In this document: positions 33,227 through 44,268 of the stretch, piece after piece
How the letters are laid out: each line of letters starts with the position of its first letter
How positions within the stretch are numbered: the first letter of the stretch is position 1
Assembly (NCBI GenBank): GCA_023014335.1
Contig: JAECYW010000003.1
Location: 2,914,001 to 2,978,000 of the forward strand
Direction of reading: 5' to 3'
Origin: Galerina marginata
Lineage: Eukaryota > Basidiomycota > Agaricomycetes > Agaricales > Galerinaceae
DNA length: 64,000 bases
Notes under the pieces: generated by a model
The model's database searches: none
The model's input: only the letters and a program-made list of their open reading frames with translations
What the model was told of the DNA's origin: nothing
Program-made: the position numbers and the translations under genes

Positions 33227-33491
33227 ACTCTCTGGAGTTCGACAACCCCTCCACTGCTTTGAAACGCCCTGCATTGCAGCATAACCTGCCGTCGTGTAGG
33301 CAGGTGTAACGGCGATGACAGAGAGACGCCTGATCGTTGAATCTGACAGGAATTGCTTTGCGACCCCTTTCATTGAGGTATTTTTTGTATCTTTCGAGGA
33401 AAGGCCCGGGCGGCCAGGCGGAGAATGCGACTTGTTTTTTCTCACCTCGAATACGTACAGGCCCTTGCTGAGAATGTTTCACAGGAGCCAT

Positions 33492-34053
33492 TTTTGTATA
33501 TCTTTTTGGAGTTGGGCTGCTTTAGGTTACTCTTTGTTTACACTCTTGAGGATTGATTGACATGTAAGGCTTTGGTGACCATGGCCAATTGGTGGCAGCA
33601 CAGAACTGCCATTCTGTGTAGTTGTCCAAGAGATTTGATGGCAATGCACCAGAGAAATTAGTACAGCTCCTCTTCTTATCTCATTATATAGATATATTCT
33701 TACAGATTTCATTCGTTATGTACCGCTAGGAAAAAGATATCAAATACCGCGTCCCGTCGCGTAATTTAAGACCACGTGCTGGATAGAACGCGACGCAGAA
33801 ATGCAAAAAGGGCAACTTTGTCGCACGCCATGACATGAGCAACAATTTTTGTTCTGCGGTGTTTTTGCTCGTTCTCGGGGACGACGTTGTGCGTCTTCGT
33901 TATCTATCTCTGGATCTACTCTCTCCTTTCAAGTTATACGTTCCTGGTACGCGATATAATTCAAAGATTGTATTTTGAACGTTGACTCATTGTGACGACT
34001 TACGAAGAGAGCCTCCACCATCTATAAAAGCACACTTCATTATCGGACACAAC
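33492..34053. promoter_or_regulatory. Upstream region of CTP synthase
   Basis: No gene was seen. A TATA-like CTATAAAAG lies at 34022-34030, only about 25-30 bp before the CTP synthase ATG, so it may not be the working core promoter. Confidence 0.4.
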
Positions 34054-37000
34054 ATGACGAAATACATCGTCGTATCAGGTGGTGTGGTCAGCGGCATCGG
34101 GAAGGGTGTTATCGGTATGTTTGTTCTGCATCGAGCACGATGGTGATATTAACCTATGGTCATGTCCCGTCTTTGCGATCTGATATCACAATTCAATTTC
34201 AAACTCGAACGAACACAAAACCTACAAACTAGCCTCGTCCACTGGTCTTCTCCTCAAAACCACCGGCCTGAAAGTGACGGCCATCAAGATCGACCCGTAC
34301 ATGAACATCGACGCGGGAACTATGCGTCCGACCGAGCATGGTCTGTTTCTTCCCATTTTCCAATTGAAAGAATCTTACTTACTTTTTCCGACTTACCAGG
34401 CGAGGTATACGTCCTCAACGACGGTGGCGAAGTCGACCTCGACCTCGGCAACTATGAGCGGTACCTCAATGTCACCCTCAGCAGGAACAACAACATCACG
34501 ACGGGCAAGATTTATCGTGAGGTTATCGAGAAGGAGGTGTGTCTTCCCTGCTATTTTTGGGTTTTGGTCTTTGCCTGCGGATTAATCTCGTGTCCGGGGC
34601 TTTGGCTTGTCGTGTGCCAGTGCTGATTGTGTTTTTTTTGTAGAGGAAGGGCGAGTATCTGGGCAAGACGGTACAGGTACGCCAACCTGTCTTCATAACG
34701 CGTCCATACTGACCTCCTTGTCGAAAGATCGTCCCACATATCACCAACGCCATCCAAGATTGGATTGAACGCGTGTCCAAAGTCCCCGTCGACGAGTCGG
34801 ACGAGGAGCCAGACGTGTGCATCGTCGAGGTTCGTTCTTCCATTCTCCCATTCATATTAGTTTATTGTCACTGACCTTCCCTTTTCTTCTTCTTTGTGCC
34901 TTCATTTCCCTTCTCCTCATATCATTTTTGCTCAAATCCCAAAACCACTCCCCAAACCTAAACCAGCTCGGCGGCACAGTAGGCGACATCGAATCCGCAC
35001 CCTTCGTCGAGGCCATGCGGCAGTTCCAGTTCCGCGTCGGCCACGACAACTTTGCGCTCGTGCACGTCTCGCTCGTGCCTGATCTGCATGGCGAGCAGAA
35101 GACGAAGCCAACGCAGACGACGGTGCATTGTTTGAGAGGGTTGGGGCTGTTACCTGATCTAGTGAGTTTTTCTTTTTTGGAAAGTGGGTTTGTGGTTTGG
35201 AGGTTTGTGGACATTGGCCTGACCCGTCGTCGATCTTGACGTGGACGAGGATATAGATGCACATCCAGACCCAGAATTACCTTCATCTTCATCCCATGCC
35301 ATCCCAACCAAATACTAACTCCCTTTCCATCACCCCAGATCGCATGCCGCCTCCTCGGCCCAAAACCGCTCAACCCAGCCACAAAAGACAAGATATCCAT
35401 GTTCTGCCACGTCGCCACCGAGCAGGTCGTCGGCGTGCACGACGTCTCGTCCGTGTACCATGTCCCTCTCCTCCTGCAAGCCCAAGGGATCGTGGAGTAT
35501 TTGACGAAGCGGCTCAAGCTGGACGAGCTGTGCAGGGCGCCTGTGGCTGTTGCTCTGCCGAGGGGGGTGAAAGGGGTGAAGAAGGGGACGGCGAATGGGG
35601 TGATGAAGCCGACTGCGACTGCGAATGGAGGTGCGGGTGGAAGTGGAAGTACGAGTCCGGCGTCGGAGTCGGATACGGAGTCGGAGAAGGCTGCGAAGAA
35701 GCATGAGGAGGAGGAAACGAAGCGGGTATGGGAGGAGCGCAAAGCCAAGGGGCACGAACTTGGAAAGAGGTGGAAGGAGCTGACGAAGGGGTGCGTTTTT
35801 CTTGTTGGCCCACATTTTCTGGCCTTTGCTTTTTACTTGAAAGGCTGATTGATTGCCTGCTCCCAACGACAGCCAAGAACGCCTCTTCGACACCGTGAGC
35901 ATCGCGCTCGTGGGCAAGTATACGGACTTGAAGGACTCGTATATGTCTGTCTCCAAGGCGCTGGAGCATTCTGCGTTCAGGGTGCATCGGAAGCTTACTA
36001 TCCAGGTGCGTTTTGCGTTCTTTCTTTGTACAGTCGAAAGTTGGAGCTGATTCATGGCCATAGTGGGTCGAGTCGTCTGATTTGGAGCTGGAGACGCAGG
36101 AGACAAATGCTAAGCAGTACCACGATGCGTGGAGGGCTGTTGTTGGGGCTGGGTGAGATACTGTCTTCGTCTTTGCTGTCGTGAATGGAACTCATTCTCA
36201 TCTTCACCGTCTCTCCCTTTATTCATCTCTAATTTAAACCTAAACTCAAACGCACATCAACTCGCACACGAAACAGTGGTATCCTCGTCCCAGGCGGCTT
36301 CGGACAGCGCGGCACAGAAGGAATGATGATGGCCATCAAGTGGGCGCGCGAGGCGAAGGTGCCCTTCCTGGGCATCTGTCTCGGCTTTCAGCTTGCTGTC
36401 GTCGAGTGGGCGCGCAACGTGCTCGATATCCCAGGTCCGTTTACTTCTCTCCTTCAACGTGTTCAATTTAATCTACCCTCCCACTTCACGCAGACGCGAC
36501 CTCCGCCGAATTCAACCCCGAAGCCGAGCACCCGCTCATCGTGTTCATGCCCGAGATATCCAAGACGCACATGGGCGGCACGATGCGCCTAGGCCTCCGC
36601 CCGACCGTCTTCGGGGCGGACACTGCATCGTGGAGCAAGGTGCGCCGGCTGTACGGCGGCGCTAGCACGATCTGGGAGCGCCATCGTCACCGATATGAGG
36701 TGAACCCGGCGTATGTGGATCGGCTGGTGGAGAGCGGGATGGTGTTTGCTGGGAAGGACGAGAAGGGGGAGAGGATGCAGGTGTGCGAACTGCGGGGTGC
36801 GTTTATTTTATTTCTTAATGTGTTCTTTTCATGGCTCATACTCGTGTTTCTTAACCTCCACCCTCGCCCTCCCACGCCTCGCTTTGCGTCGGTAGACCAC
36901 CCCTTCTTCATAGGCCTCCAAGCGCACCCCGAGTTCTGCACGCGGCCCTTAAACCCGTCACCCGCTTTCCTCGGGTTCGTAGCCGCGGCGTGCGGCGAGC

Positions 37001-37194
37001 CCGTGCTCGCGGAGCAGCTCGAGGTGCAGGCGCAGACGTACCGCCCGCCGCATCCTGAAGGCGCGATGGTGAGCGAGGCGGCGCTGAAGAGCGCCTCGGA
37101 CGTCGTTGAGCGGCCTGTGGACATGGGGGAGGGGGATAGGGACTCGGCGAGCAGGCATATGGAGGTTGTGAGGGCTGTTAATGAGGATATGTAG
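34054..37194 (+). CDS. URA7: CTP synthase (glutamine hydrolysing)
   Basis: The ATG at 34054 begins [20 protein letters not shown], the synthetase-domain P-loop. After short introns come [76 protein letters not shown] and [18 protein letters not shown]. The glutamine amidotransferase half has [20 protein letters not shown], the nucleophile elbow [20 protein letters not shown], and the catalytic HPEF of [14 protein letters not shown] 6.3.4.2: UTP + ATP + glutamine gives CTP. A Ser/Glu-rich insert (about 35600-35710) separates the two halves and lengthens the linker compared with bacterial enzymes; fungal enzymes are often phosphorylated there. The protein is about 600 residues and all exons join in frame. 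It is cytosolic and essential. A decayed copy of the 3' end lies at 40631-40860. Confidence 0.95.
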
Positions 37195-38005
37195 GGTGTG
37201 GGGACAAAAAAAAGGGTATGCGTGTGGCTGCCCGCCTTGAAAGTTGGGCGTGGCGGGCATGCAGTGCTGATATGGTCTCTCGACGCGAGTGTTTACTGAT
37301 ATCTCTTTTCTCTTTCTTGCTTCATGCCTCATACTTCCTGCTTTCTCGTCTGCTCTGCTCTCTGACCCATTGATCATGATGTTTGTTTGGGATGAGCTGA
37401 ATCCGAATGCAATAAAATATATCATGACCGAGATACACATACAAAAGTAATCTTTAACGAAATTTATAGACCTAGACCTACCTCTTTTCGCATTAGTTTA
37501 GACTAGAATACTTCTAATTTTATAGCGCCTAGTATACCACCCCGCAATTTGTATTTTATACCATCATTGGAACTTGCTCTTTTATTCGTTTTTGGTAGAC
37601 CGGAGGTGGTTTGAAAACACCAGGAACCAGCGACGGGTATCTAACCAGGTATCCGTACTCTGCGGGGCAGGGCTCGCATCGCATCCGAGTCGGTGATCAA
37701 GTACGCCACGAAATGAGCGGGACAATGTTTGCAGTAAGTACTAAAAGTAGCAGTAATAACCTGAGCAGGGCGACATCGGGATGTCGCGCGTCGGGCATTG
37801 AACGATGTGCAAATCTTTCTAGCAGCATAAAAAGCTACCATCAGAACAATATTCCCAGTTTTTCACAGAATATTGTACAAAATTTGGTTCTCTATCTAAC
37901 ACTAATTTTTCAAGAGGACAGCTGGAAATTACGGAGAGATATAGGACATTCAAGAAACTTACTGATAGGATTGGCGCCGTTAGAGTTTGTATTTGTCCAG
38001 ACCTT
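37195..38005. other. CTP synthase 3' flank, partly duplicated at 40.7 kb
   Basis: No gene was seen. Segments around 37303-37375 and 37565-37640 (for example CTGCTTTCTCGTCTGCTCTG) recur in the same order and orientation at 40700-40860. Confidence 0.6.
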
Positions 38006-40304
38006 TCACCCTTGGCAAAATAATGGGCCATGGATATAGGCCTTATCCGAAGAATTCCCCGTTCTATCATGACCACAATAAGCAAGCACAGCTTGTTCAA
38101 TAAGAACGGGGTATCTGAGGGGTTGATACGTACAAATGTTTGAGATTGGGCCATGGCTATTGCTTGATGAATCGATGAATGTTGTTTTGGGCGAATACTT
38201 TCCCAAGGCTTGAGCTGCCTTCTGCCGTCCAAACAAGTTTGACTGTTCTGAGAAAAAATGTAGCGTCAATGTGCCTGCCAGCGTGTCAGCGATAAAGGTT
38301 CAAATGAATGATCGGAAATACATAGAAGTCATGCGGTGCTAGGTGAAAGAAATATGAAGAGAATAACGTACGAGGGTAAGTTTGTAGTTTGCATCCAGGG
38401 TTGTAGCAGTGTAGGCTATGCGCGTCGATAGGTCCTCTGGTGCGAGTATTGCTGTATCCTCGCCTTCTTGGTGGTAAGCTTGAGCTACTCTATGGTTTAA
38501 TTTGAAACCCTTCCTCTTGTTCCACAGGTTAGCAGTGGTCCTCTGAGCAAGTTCTTGTATCTGTGCTGGTCGATTGGAGACCAGGTTAGAGGCCTTCGGT
38601 TGGCTGTACTGAACAAGCTGGCCACACGCCAAGCAGATTTCCATCGGATAGGGAAATTTATGAGAGATGATCGCACTTGTTGATACATCACTGGTGAGCG
38701 TTATCTCCTCACGAAGATATTCAGGGCAGTGATGGGAGGTGAGTTGGGGATAGACAGAGTTGACACGACGCAATAGAGAGTGAGAGGAAGAGTTTGGTTG
38801 AAAGCTGCCCAAATGGTCATTAAAACGCTGCGCGATCGAATCTAGGCTTCGATTACTTGAATTTATATCAAGCCGCCACCAGATTTCACGGCGAAGTGTC
38901 CGGTTGGGCGTTGGAATGGTAGTTGGCGTAACATCGTTTTCAGGGGCACCTGGAATTATGGGCTCTGAGTATGCCCTAGACTCCGTTGGAAGGCTTTCCG
39001 CTGCATATGTGTCAGGTTGACGCTCCGGAGAATCCTCTGTAGTAGATGCTCAGCATGTGCCTGAGATGAGGTCGGTCTGGATGTACTGACCATATAGAAT
39101 ATAATTAACTTCAGAAAATAGCTGGAGTTCACACCGTGTTTAGTAATGAAAGATGAATAGTCTATTCTGGCAAACGACCTACCCTCTGGCAGAGTTCGTT
39201 CAATGCCTGTAGGCCATATCGACGACTTTGAATATCAGCAGAGGGTGCATCTTGGTTCGAGATTCCAGTGAAATGACCCCCTATAACAATTTCATCGTCT
39301 TCGTTGGCGAAAATATCCAAATTCTGCGCCGTAAGCTCAGCGATACATATTGGGGGGCATGGAATCGTTGTAAATTTACCTCCCAACCCAAATTAAGAAC
39401 GGGGATTTTCTTCGACAGCATATAACTTAATCCGGCCTGTAGGCGCGAGCATAAACAAAGGTGCAAAATCGACTGAAATTAATCCATACCGACAGGCCCT
39501 GAACCTAAATAGATCGCCTTCAGACCTGTACACGCGTAATAAAAAACTTATGAGGGGACTCACAGCTTTCATCGCCATCAAGACAATCTTATTCAGATCA
39601 GTGCGCAAGGCTCTGGCCATCAAAGATTGGATCCTCATTTCGGATACTACATTTTTCGGTCACATCGATGACACCACTGGCACCATTCGGGCGTGCTTAC
39701 TTCCACGAAACACAACGAACGGGATTTCAGATCTTTGATCAGAGATACCCGCTATCCTTAAGACGTTGGGATGGCTAGATTAAAGTGGACGTGGAATCAG
39801 TAGTCAAATGGCTGAATTTGAAGGAGCTTAACGAACAAGAAGGTTTTGGAAACCGCCACGTCCGTTGCCCAATCCTGAAAAGAAATTGAATCAATCACTA
39901 CGTCGGATGTATGGCTATTACCTGTTTGGCTCGAGAACCTTCGAAGACTTTGATGGCTGAAACTCGCCCTCTATGCGAAGCGGAATGTATTCGATAACTT
40001 CTCCCTCTGATAAGCTCCCTGCGCAGGTCAATTTCATCAATCCTCAGGACCTATAATAACAGTGGAAGATTAGACACCGAAATCAAAACAACCATCATCG
40101 ACAAACCATTGGCCCATCCGAGTCCTGGGTATTATCCTGGCTCCGCATCACATGCACCCGTAACTGAGCTAGGACATCCCTGGCGCCTGCAGCCTCTTGG
40201 CCTGGAAGGCCGAGTAGGTTGATGTTCATGTTAAAGTCGCCTCCAACCTCAGTGAAGTGGCTCTGATTGATAACCAAACCTGAAGAGCCGGTGAAGAAAG
40301 GCAT
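38006..40304 (-). CDS. Kinase-like protein paralogous to the 27.4-30.9 kb gene (3' end unresolved)
   Basis: Starts at the ATG at 40304 with MPFFTGSSGLVINQSHFTEV and GGDFNMNINL, the same short N-terminal motif as in the 27.4-30.9 kb gene, here at the very N-terminus without the helical region. Next is a kinase N-lobe-like stretch IDLRRELIRGRSYRIHSASH with SAIKVFEGSRAKQ (Lys in AIKVFEG). The C-terminal part has HHCPEYLREEITLTSDVSTS, AIISHKFPYPMEICLACGQL, matching the paralog's HRCPGYNREEITLTTDITRS block. The cysteine pair of the PHD-like finger starts (CLAC) but the rest is replaced by a different tail (LWNKRKGFKLNHRVAQAYHQ), so the finger and PAH domain are missing. The last exon and stop could not be fixed. 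Function is unknown; it belongs to an agaricomycete-expanded family. Confidence 0.5.
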
Positions 40305-41533
40305 GGATGGAACTTGCTATGACCACGCAGGTTGCACGCAGGTGGGGGTTTGAAGACAGACAGAGGGCTATTGGCCTGAATGACGTTGCGTTTTCCGCGC
40401 CAGTCGATATTTTTGTTGCGCTCCACCTGAGAACTAACCACTGATCAGTGGCATCTTAGGCGTAAGATATTATTGGGTATTATTTAAATGATGGCTCACC
40501 GAGCCTTGAGGCGGTTGTGGTTGAGGTGTAGCAGAGGGTGTTGTTACGCATGGGATCGGAGTGTAGAGCTTGCGGGGGAAGCTAGGGTTAGTTGCTTCAA
40601 GTTTGGGTTTGGATGGAGCTCGCAAAGTGCAGGCGCTGACGAAAGAGCGCGTCGGATGTCGTTGAGAGGCTGGTGGGCATGATGGGGGAGAACTTGAATG
40701 CGGATAAGACCCTTTCTTGCTTCTTGCTTCCTGCTTTCTCGTCTGCTCTGCTCTCTGGCCCATTGTCCGTGATATTTATTTTACCGACATTGGAACCAGC
40801 TTTTCCTTTTTTTTGGTGAACCGGAGAGGGTTTGAAAACACTGGGAGCCAGCGACGGGTAATTATAAGCGCCGGTTAACAAGAACCGGAGTGGGAATTCG
40901 CAAGCGTGAGCTGTCCCACCATGATCTTGACCATGATGGACTCTGTCTTACGGAGGTTTCATCATCCGCCCTTGGTTAGTGCCTCAAGTTACCCGGTCCT
41001 GTAATACGGTGTACCCGTCGTCCAGCCATATTCTAGCGGCCAGAACGGTGAACCCGAACTCCAGTCCTCGTGGGTACAATGTTGCGTGGTCCAGACTCCA
41101 GACCCGATGTCTTGCGGGTTATTCAGTCATTTCTTTCGATGAAAACCTGGGCATCTACGCAGAGGATGTTTGATCGGTCATGGGGTGAAATAGGGTTTTG
41201 ATTTGACCAAGATAACGGTGAGTGAACAATGCAAAAGTCCTCGTTCTCCCTCTTTGTTACCCAACTTGAATGCACACTCGCAGCGCCGTGCATTGAATTC
41301 TTAGTTTGGATACTAGTGAGGTCATACCTTGCACAGATGGACCGCTCCAGATCTCTTTTTATCGAGGCCTTATCTTTTTTAATCCAATTTTTCCATCTCA
41401 ACCTTCAGGGACACCTGTCAAACCAGTGATCTCATTCAAAAGCCTCGCCAACGACGCGAGGCTACAAATAGCTGGCGTGGATGCTCCCAAAGATAAAAGG
41501 CTAAAGATACATTGATGAGCTTCGCGGATACCC
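40305..41533. other. Intergenic, with a decayed copy of the CTP synthase 3' end
   Basis: Contains the duplicated segment annotated at 40631-40860. From about 40870 to 41533 I see no gene; the last few hundred bases would be the P450 promoter. Confidence 0.5.
40631..40860 (+). repeat. Degenerate partial duplicate of the CTP synthase 3' end and flank
   Basis: Matches 37080-37131 (last codons, around CGGACGTCGTTGAGCGGC), 37303-37375 and 37565-37640 in the same order and orientation, with the intervening pieces deleted and point differences. A copy of ...TTTGAAAACAC..GGGAGCCAGCGACGGGTA closes it. The kinase-like gene 38.0-40.3 kb lies between original and copy. Confidence 0.75.
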
Positions 41534-43642
41534 ATGGACCGTCTTCCTCTTCCTGCTTTAGTCGCTGCTGCTGTCGTCGGCGGCTCGCTTTTCTTCTATG
41601 CACTATCGTTGACTCAGAGGAAGAGGCTACCACCTGGGCCACGCCGACTTCCTGGGATAGGCAATGTTCATCAAATGCCCTCTGAAACGCCGTGGTTGGT
41701 TTTCGCTGAGTGGGGAAAGACTTATGGTACGTATTTTAGGGTGTTTCTACAGTGAAAGACTCAGTGGCTCATGATACCTTTCAGGAAATATCGTGCACGT
41801 CGACGTCTTCGGGCAGTCATTTGTCATCGTAAACTCATTCAAAATCACGAAGGACCTGCTGGAGAAGCGCTCCTCGATCTACTCTGATCGACCACACTTA
41901 GTGGGTTGTGTTCTCCTACGATTGTTACAAGCTCACCGAAACGTCTTAGGCGATGGCGGGCGACCTGTGAGTGTTAATGCCTGCTCTTCCGACGCCTTAC
42001 AACTCACAACATCTCTATCACGGTACAGAATCCATTATGACAGATTGTTCGCTATGCAACCATATGGTGAAAACTGGCGAAAGCAGCGTCGTTTGTTCAA
42101 CCAGGATTTCAGCCAAGGAACGATTCCTCGATACGACCAACTCAAAGAACAGCAAGCTGCCATTCTGGTCCGGAACTTACTCGTGGACCCAAGCTCATTG
42201 GTTCCCGAAATTAAACTGTGGGTCTTCAATGCCCCTCCAGTACTTGTCTGATCTGAAATGTTGAGCAGGAGAATAGGAACAATCATCATCCGGTTAACAT
42301 ATGGATATCGCGTCCAGTCTGCCGACGATCCTTTCCTAACTACTCCGTTGAGTGCGATGGCGAATCTTGGGAAAGCAACAACACCCGGCAATTTCCTCGT
42401 GGATTTTATGCCAGCTCGTGATTATATTCTTCTTCCTTTACTTCGAATTTGACGACTGACTTTGTTTATTATTTTGCAGTTAAATATATCCCTCGATGGA
42501 TGCCAGGATCTGGATTCCTGAAGACGGCCGACGAATGGCGCGATATATTGTGGAGTGCTGCTAAGAACCCCTTTGAGTGGTGCAAGAGTAACCTGGTATG
42601 ATCCAGCACACCTATGAATCTTTGTATAAAATACTCATCGGGGTTGGGCTTGTGCTATAGGAAACTGACCAAGCTCTGAAACCAAATCTCTGTGGGACTT
42701 ATATTGAAGAAAACGGTGGCAAGATGTCTAAAGACGACGAGACAACCCTCATATGGGGCTCATGTACCGTCATGTTTGGCGGTTTGGATACCGTGAGTCG
42801 TTTGTTAGTCCTTGGAAGTCCTCCTATCTAACCCAATACTTCCCAAGAGCATGTCCTCCGCCCTGTCATTTTTTCTGGCCATGATCTTGAACCCAAGAGT
42901 CCAAGCGAAAGCTCAGGCCGAGCTTGACGCTGTTATAGGAAGAGACAGACTGCCGCAGATCAAGGACAAATACGACTTGCCTTATATCCGAAGCATAGTG
43001 GCAGAGGTTTTCCGCTGGGCTCCAGCAATACCCCTTGGTTAGTTGGAAATTCTCTCCTCGAACTTTCTTATTCAACCTTTTACACTTGTAAAACAGGACT
43101 CCCTCACAGTCTTACCAAGGACGACGTTTACGACGGGTATGAATTCTCTAAAGGAGCCATGGTTATACCCAACATTTGGCGAGTCCATACCTGACATTCT
43201 TCGCCACATCATGGAAATTAACCATCCTTTAGGTACATGCTACACGACCCGGAAGTATACTCGAACCCGATGGAGTTCAACCCAGATCGATTCAATGGAC
43301 TTGATTCGGAAATGAAGAAAGTTACAGAACTTACATTCGGGTTCGGGAGGCGCGTCTGTCCTGGCATCCATTTTGGCGAGAGCACACTCTTTGTCATCGT
43401 CGCAACCACTCTAGCGACCTGCAATATCCTTCCTGGCCTAGACAAGAACGGAAACGAGTCGCTACCAAAATATGCCTATACTTCCGGCTCAATTGTGTAC
43501 GCCTTTTCTTTTTTATTCTTGTCCAAATCTTAATAGTGAATCGTTGCCAATTAGATTTCCTCAACCATTTTCATTGAGATTCAAGGCACGATCGCCACAC
43601 GCAACTGCGTTATTGTCCCAAGTTTCGCCTATAATCGAGTAG
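41534..43642 (+). CDS. Cytochrome P450 monooxygenase
   Basis: The ATG at 41534 starts MDRLPLPALVAAAVVGGSLF, a single N-terminal membrane anchor, followed by the proline hinge RLPPGPRRLPGIGNVHQMP. Further blocks are LLEKRSSIYSDRPHL, MQPYGENWRKQRRLFNQDFS (helix C), the I-helix FGGLDTSMSSALSFF, the K-helix ExxR in IVAEVFRWAPAIPLG, EFNPDRF (PERF-like), and the heme loop FGFGRRVCPGIHFGES with the Cys ligand. After a final intron (about 43499-43559) the frame ends in PFSLRFKARSPHATALLSQV, a usual P450 C-terminus, with the stop at 43642. It looks intact with about nine introns. It resembles fungal CYPs of the O-methylsterigmatocystin-oxidoreductase-like group that are abundant in agaricomycetes. It is ER-bound; the substrate is unknown. 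Neighbouring oxidoreductase and amidohydrolase genes suggest a loose metabolic group. Confidence 0.9.
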
Positions 43643-44268
43643 AATACTACTGTACCGCAAGGACTTATATTAATACCCAGTCTACATCCAATAACCTGGC
43701 GATGGTGTTGACAGCCCTCAGTTTTAACTTGTCTTGCTGCGGCAATCCTATCTTCTACAGCAATCGATAACACTGAAGGCTGCATAGGATTTTAAAACAT
43801 GGCGAACAAAGTAACTGAAGGTCCAGATATCAGTTAACTTTTCTGTAGTACGACATTCGCGGAAAATCATCGAGCAGAAAGGAAAGTTGAGAGATTCACA
43901 GGTAATATTTATCATATGCACACTGTTGCCAAGAGTAGACGAACACCCACAAGAAAACATGTTCGGAGTGTCAATGTCTCAACTTGGATTCCTGCATGGC
44001 GAACTGGATTTTTCCGATTAAAAATACTCAACGAACTCGAGTCTAGAGTACAGTACATGTTAATTATAATGGACTGGTCAAGGCTACAAGCATGAGTATC
44101 GGTCTTTAAAAGGAGACTTCCTCATTACGCTGTTGTTTACCTACCAGTTTGACTGTGACAAGGGAAATTATACATACTCGAGTACCTTTATCTCATTATT
44201 GACTTATGATTTATAGAGAATCGTTATCTGACGCGCCAAAACCTACCCGTGCTATTGGGAATGAGAGT
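43643..44268. other. Convergent intergenic region
   Basis: The 3' flanks of the P450 and the minus-strand F-box gene. No gene or repeat was recognised. Confidence 0.5.

Larger units (their letters stand above)
30898..33491 (-). pseudogene. Unidentified minus-strand coding sequence split by the LTR element
   Basis: From an ATG at 33491 (MAPVKHSQQGPVRIR) an open sequence runs to 33232, where the LTR element is inserted. Beyond the element (31100 downward) an open frame continues (VWERLFVDPNGQLKLG, then CNKVKRQIVIERHE). Removing the element and one ACTCT copy joins LQR to VWERLF in an open frame. I do not recognise the family, and the frames near 33250-33300 need an intron to link up, so this may be the 5' part of the downstream gene or a separate broken gene. 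Confidence 0.25.

Noticed and set aside
34022..34030. TATA box of CTP synthase
   Set aside because: Only about 25 bp before the start codon, too close to leave a normal leader; kept only as a remark.
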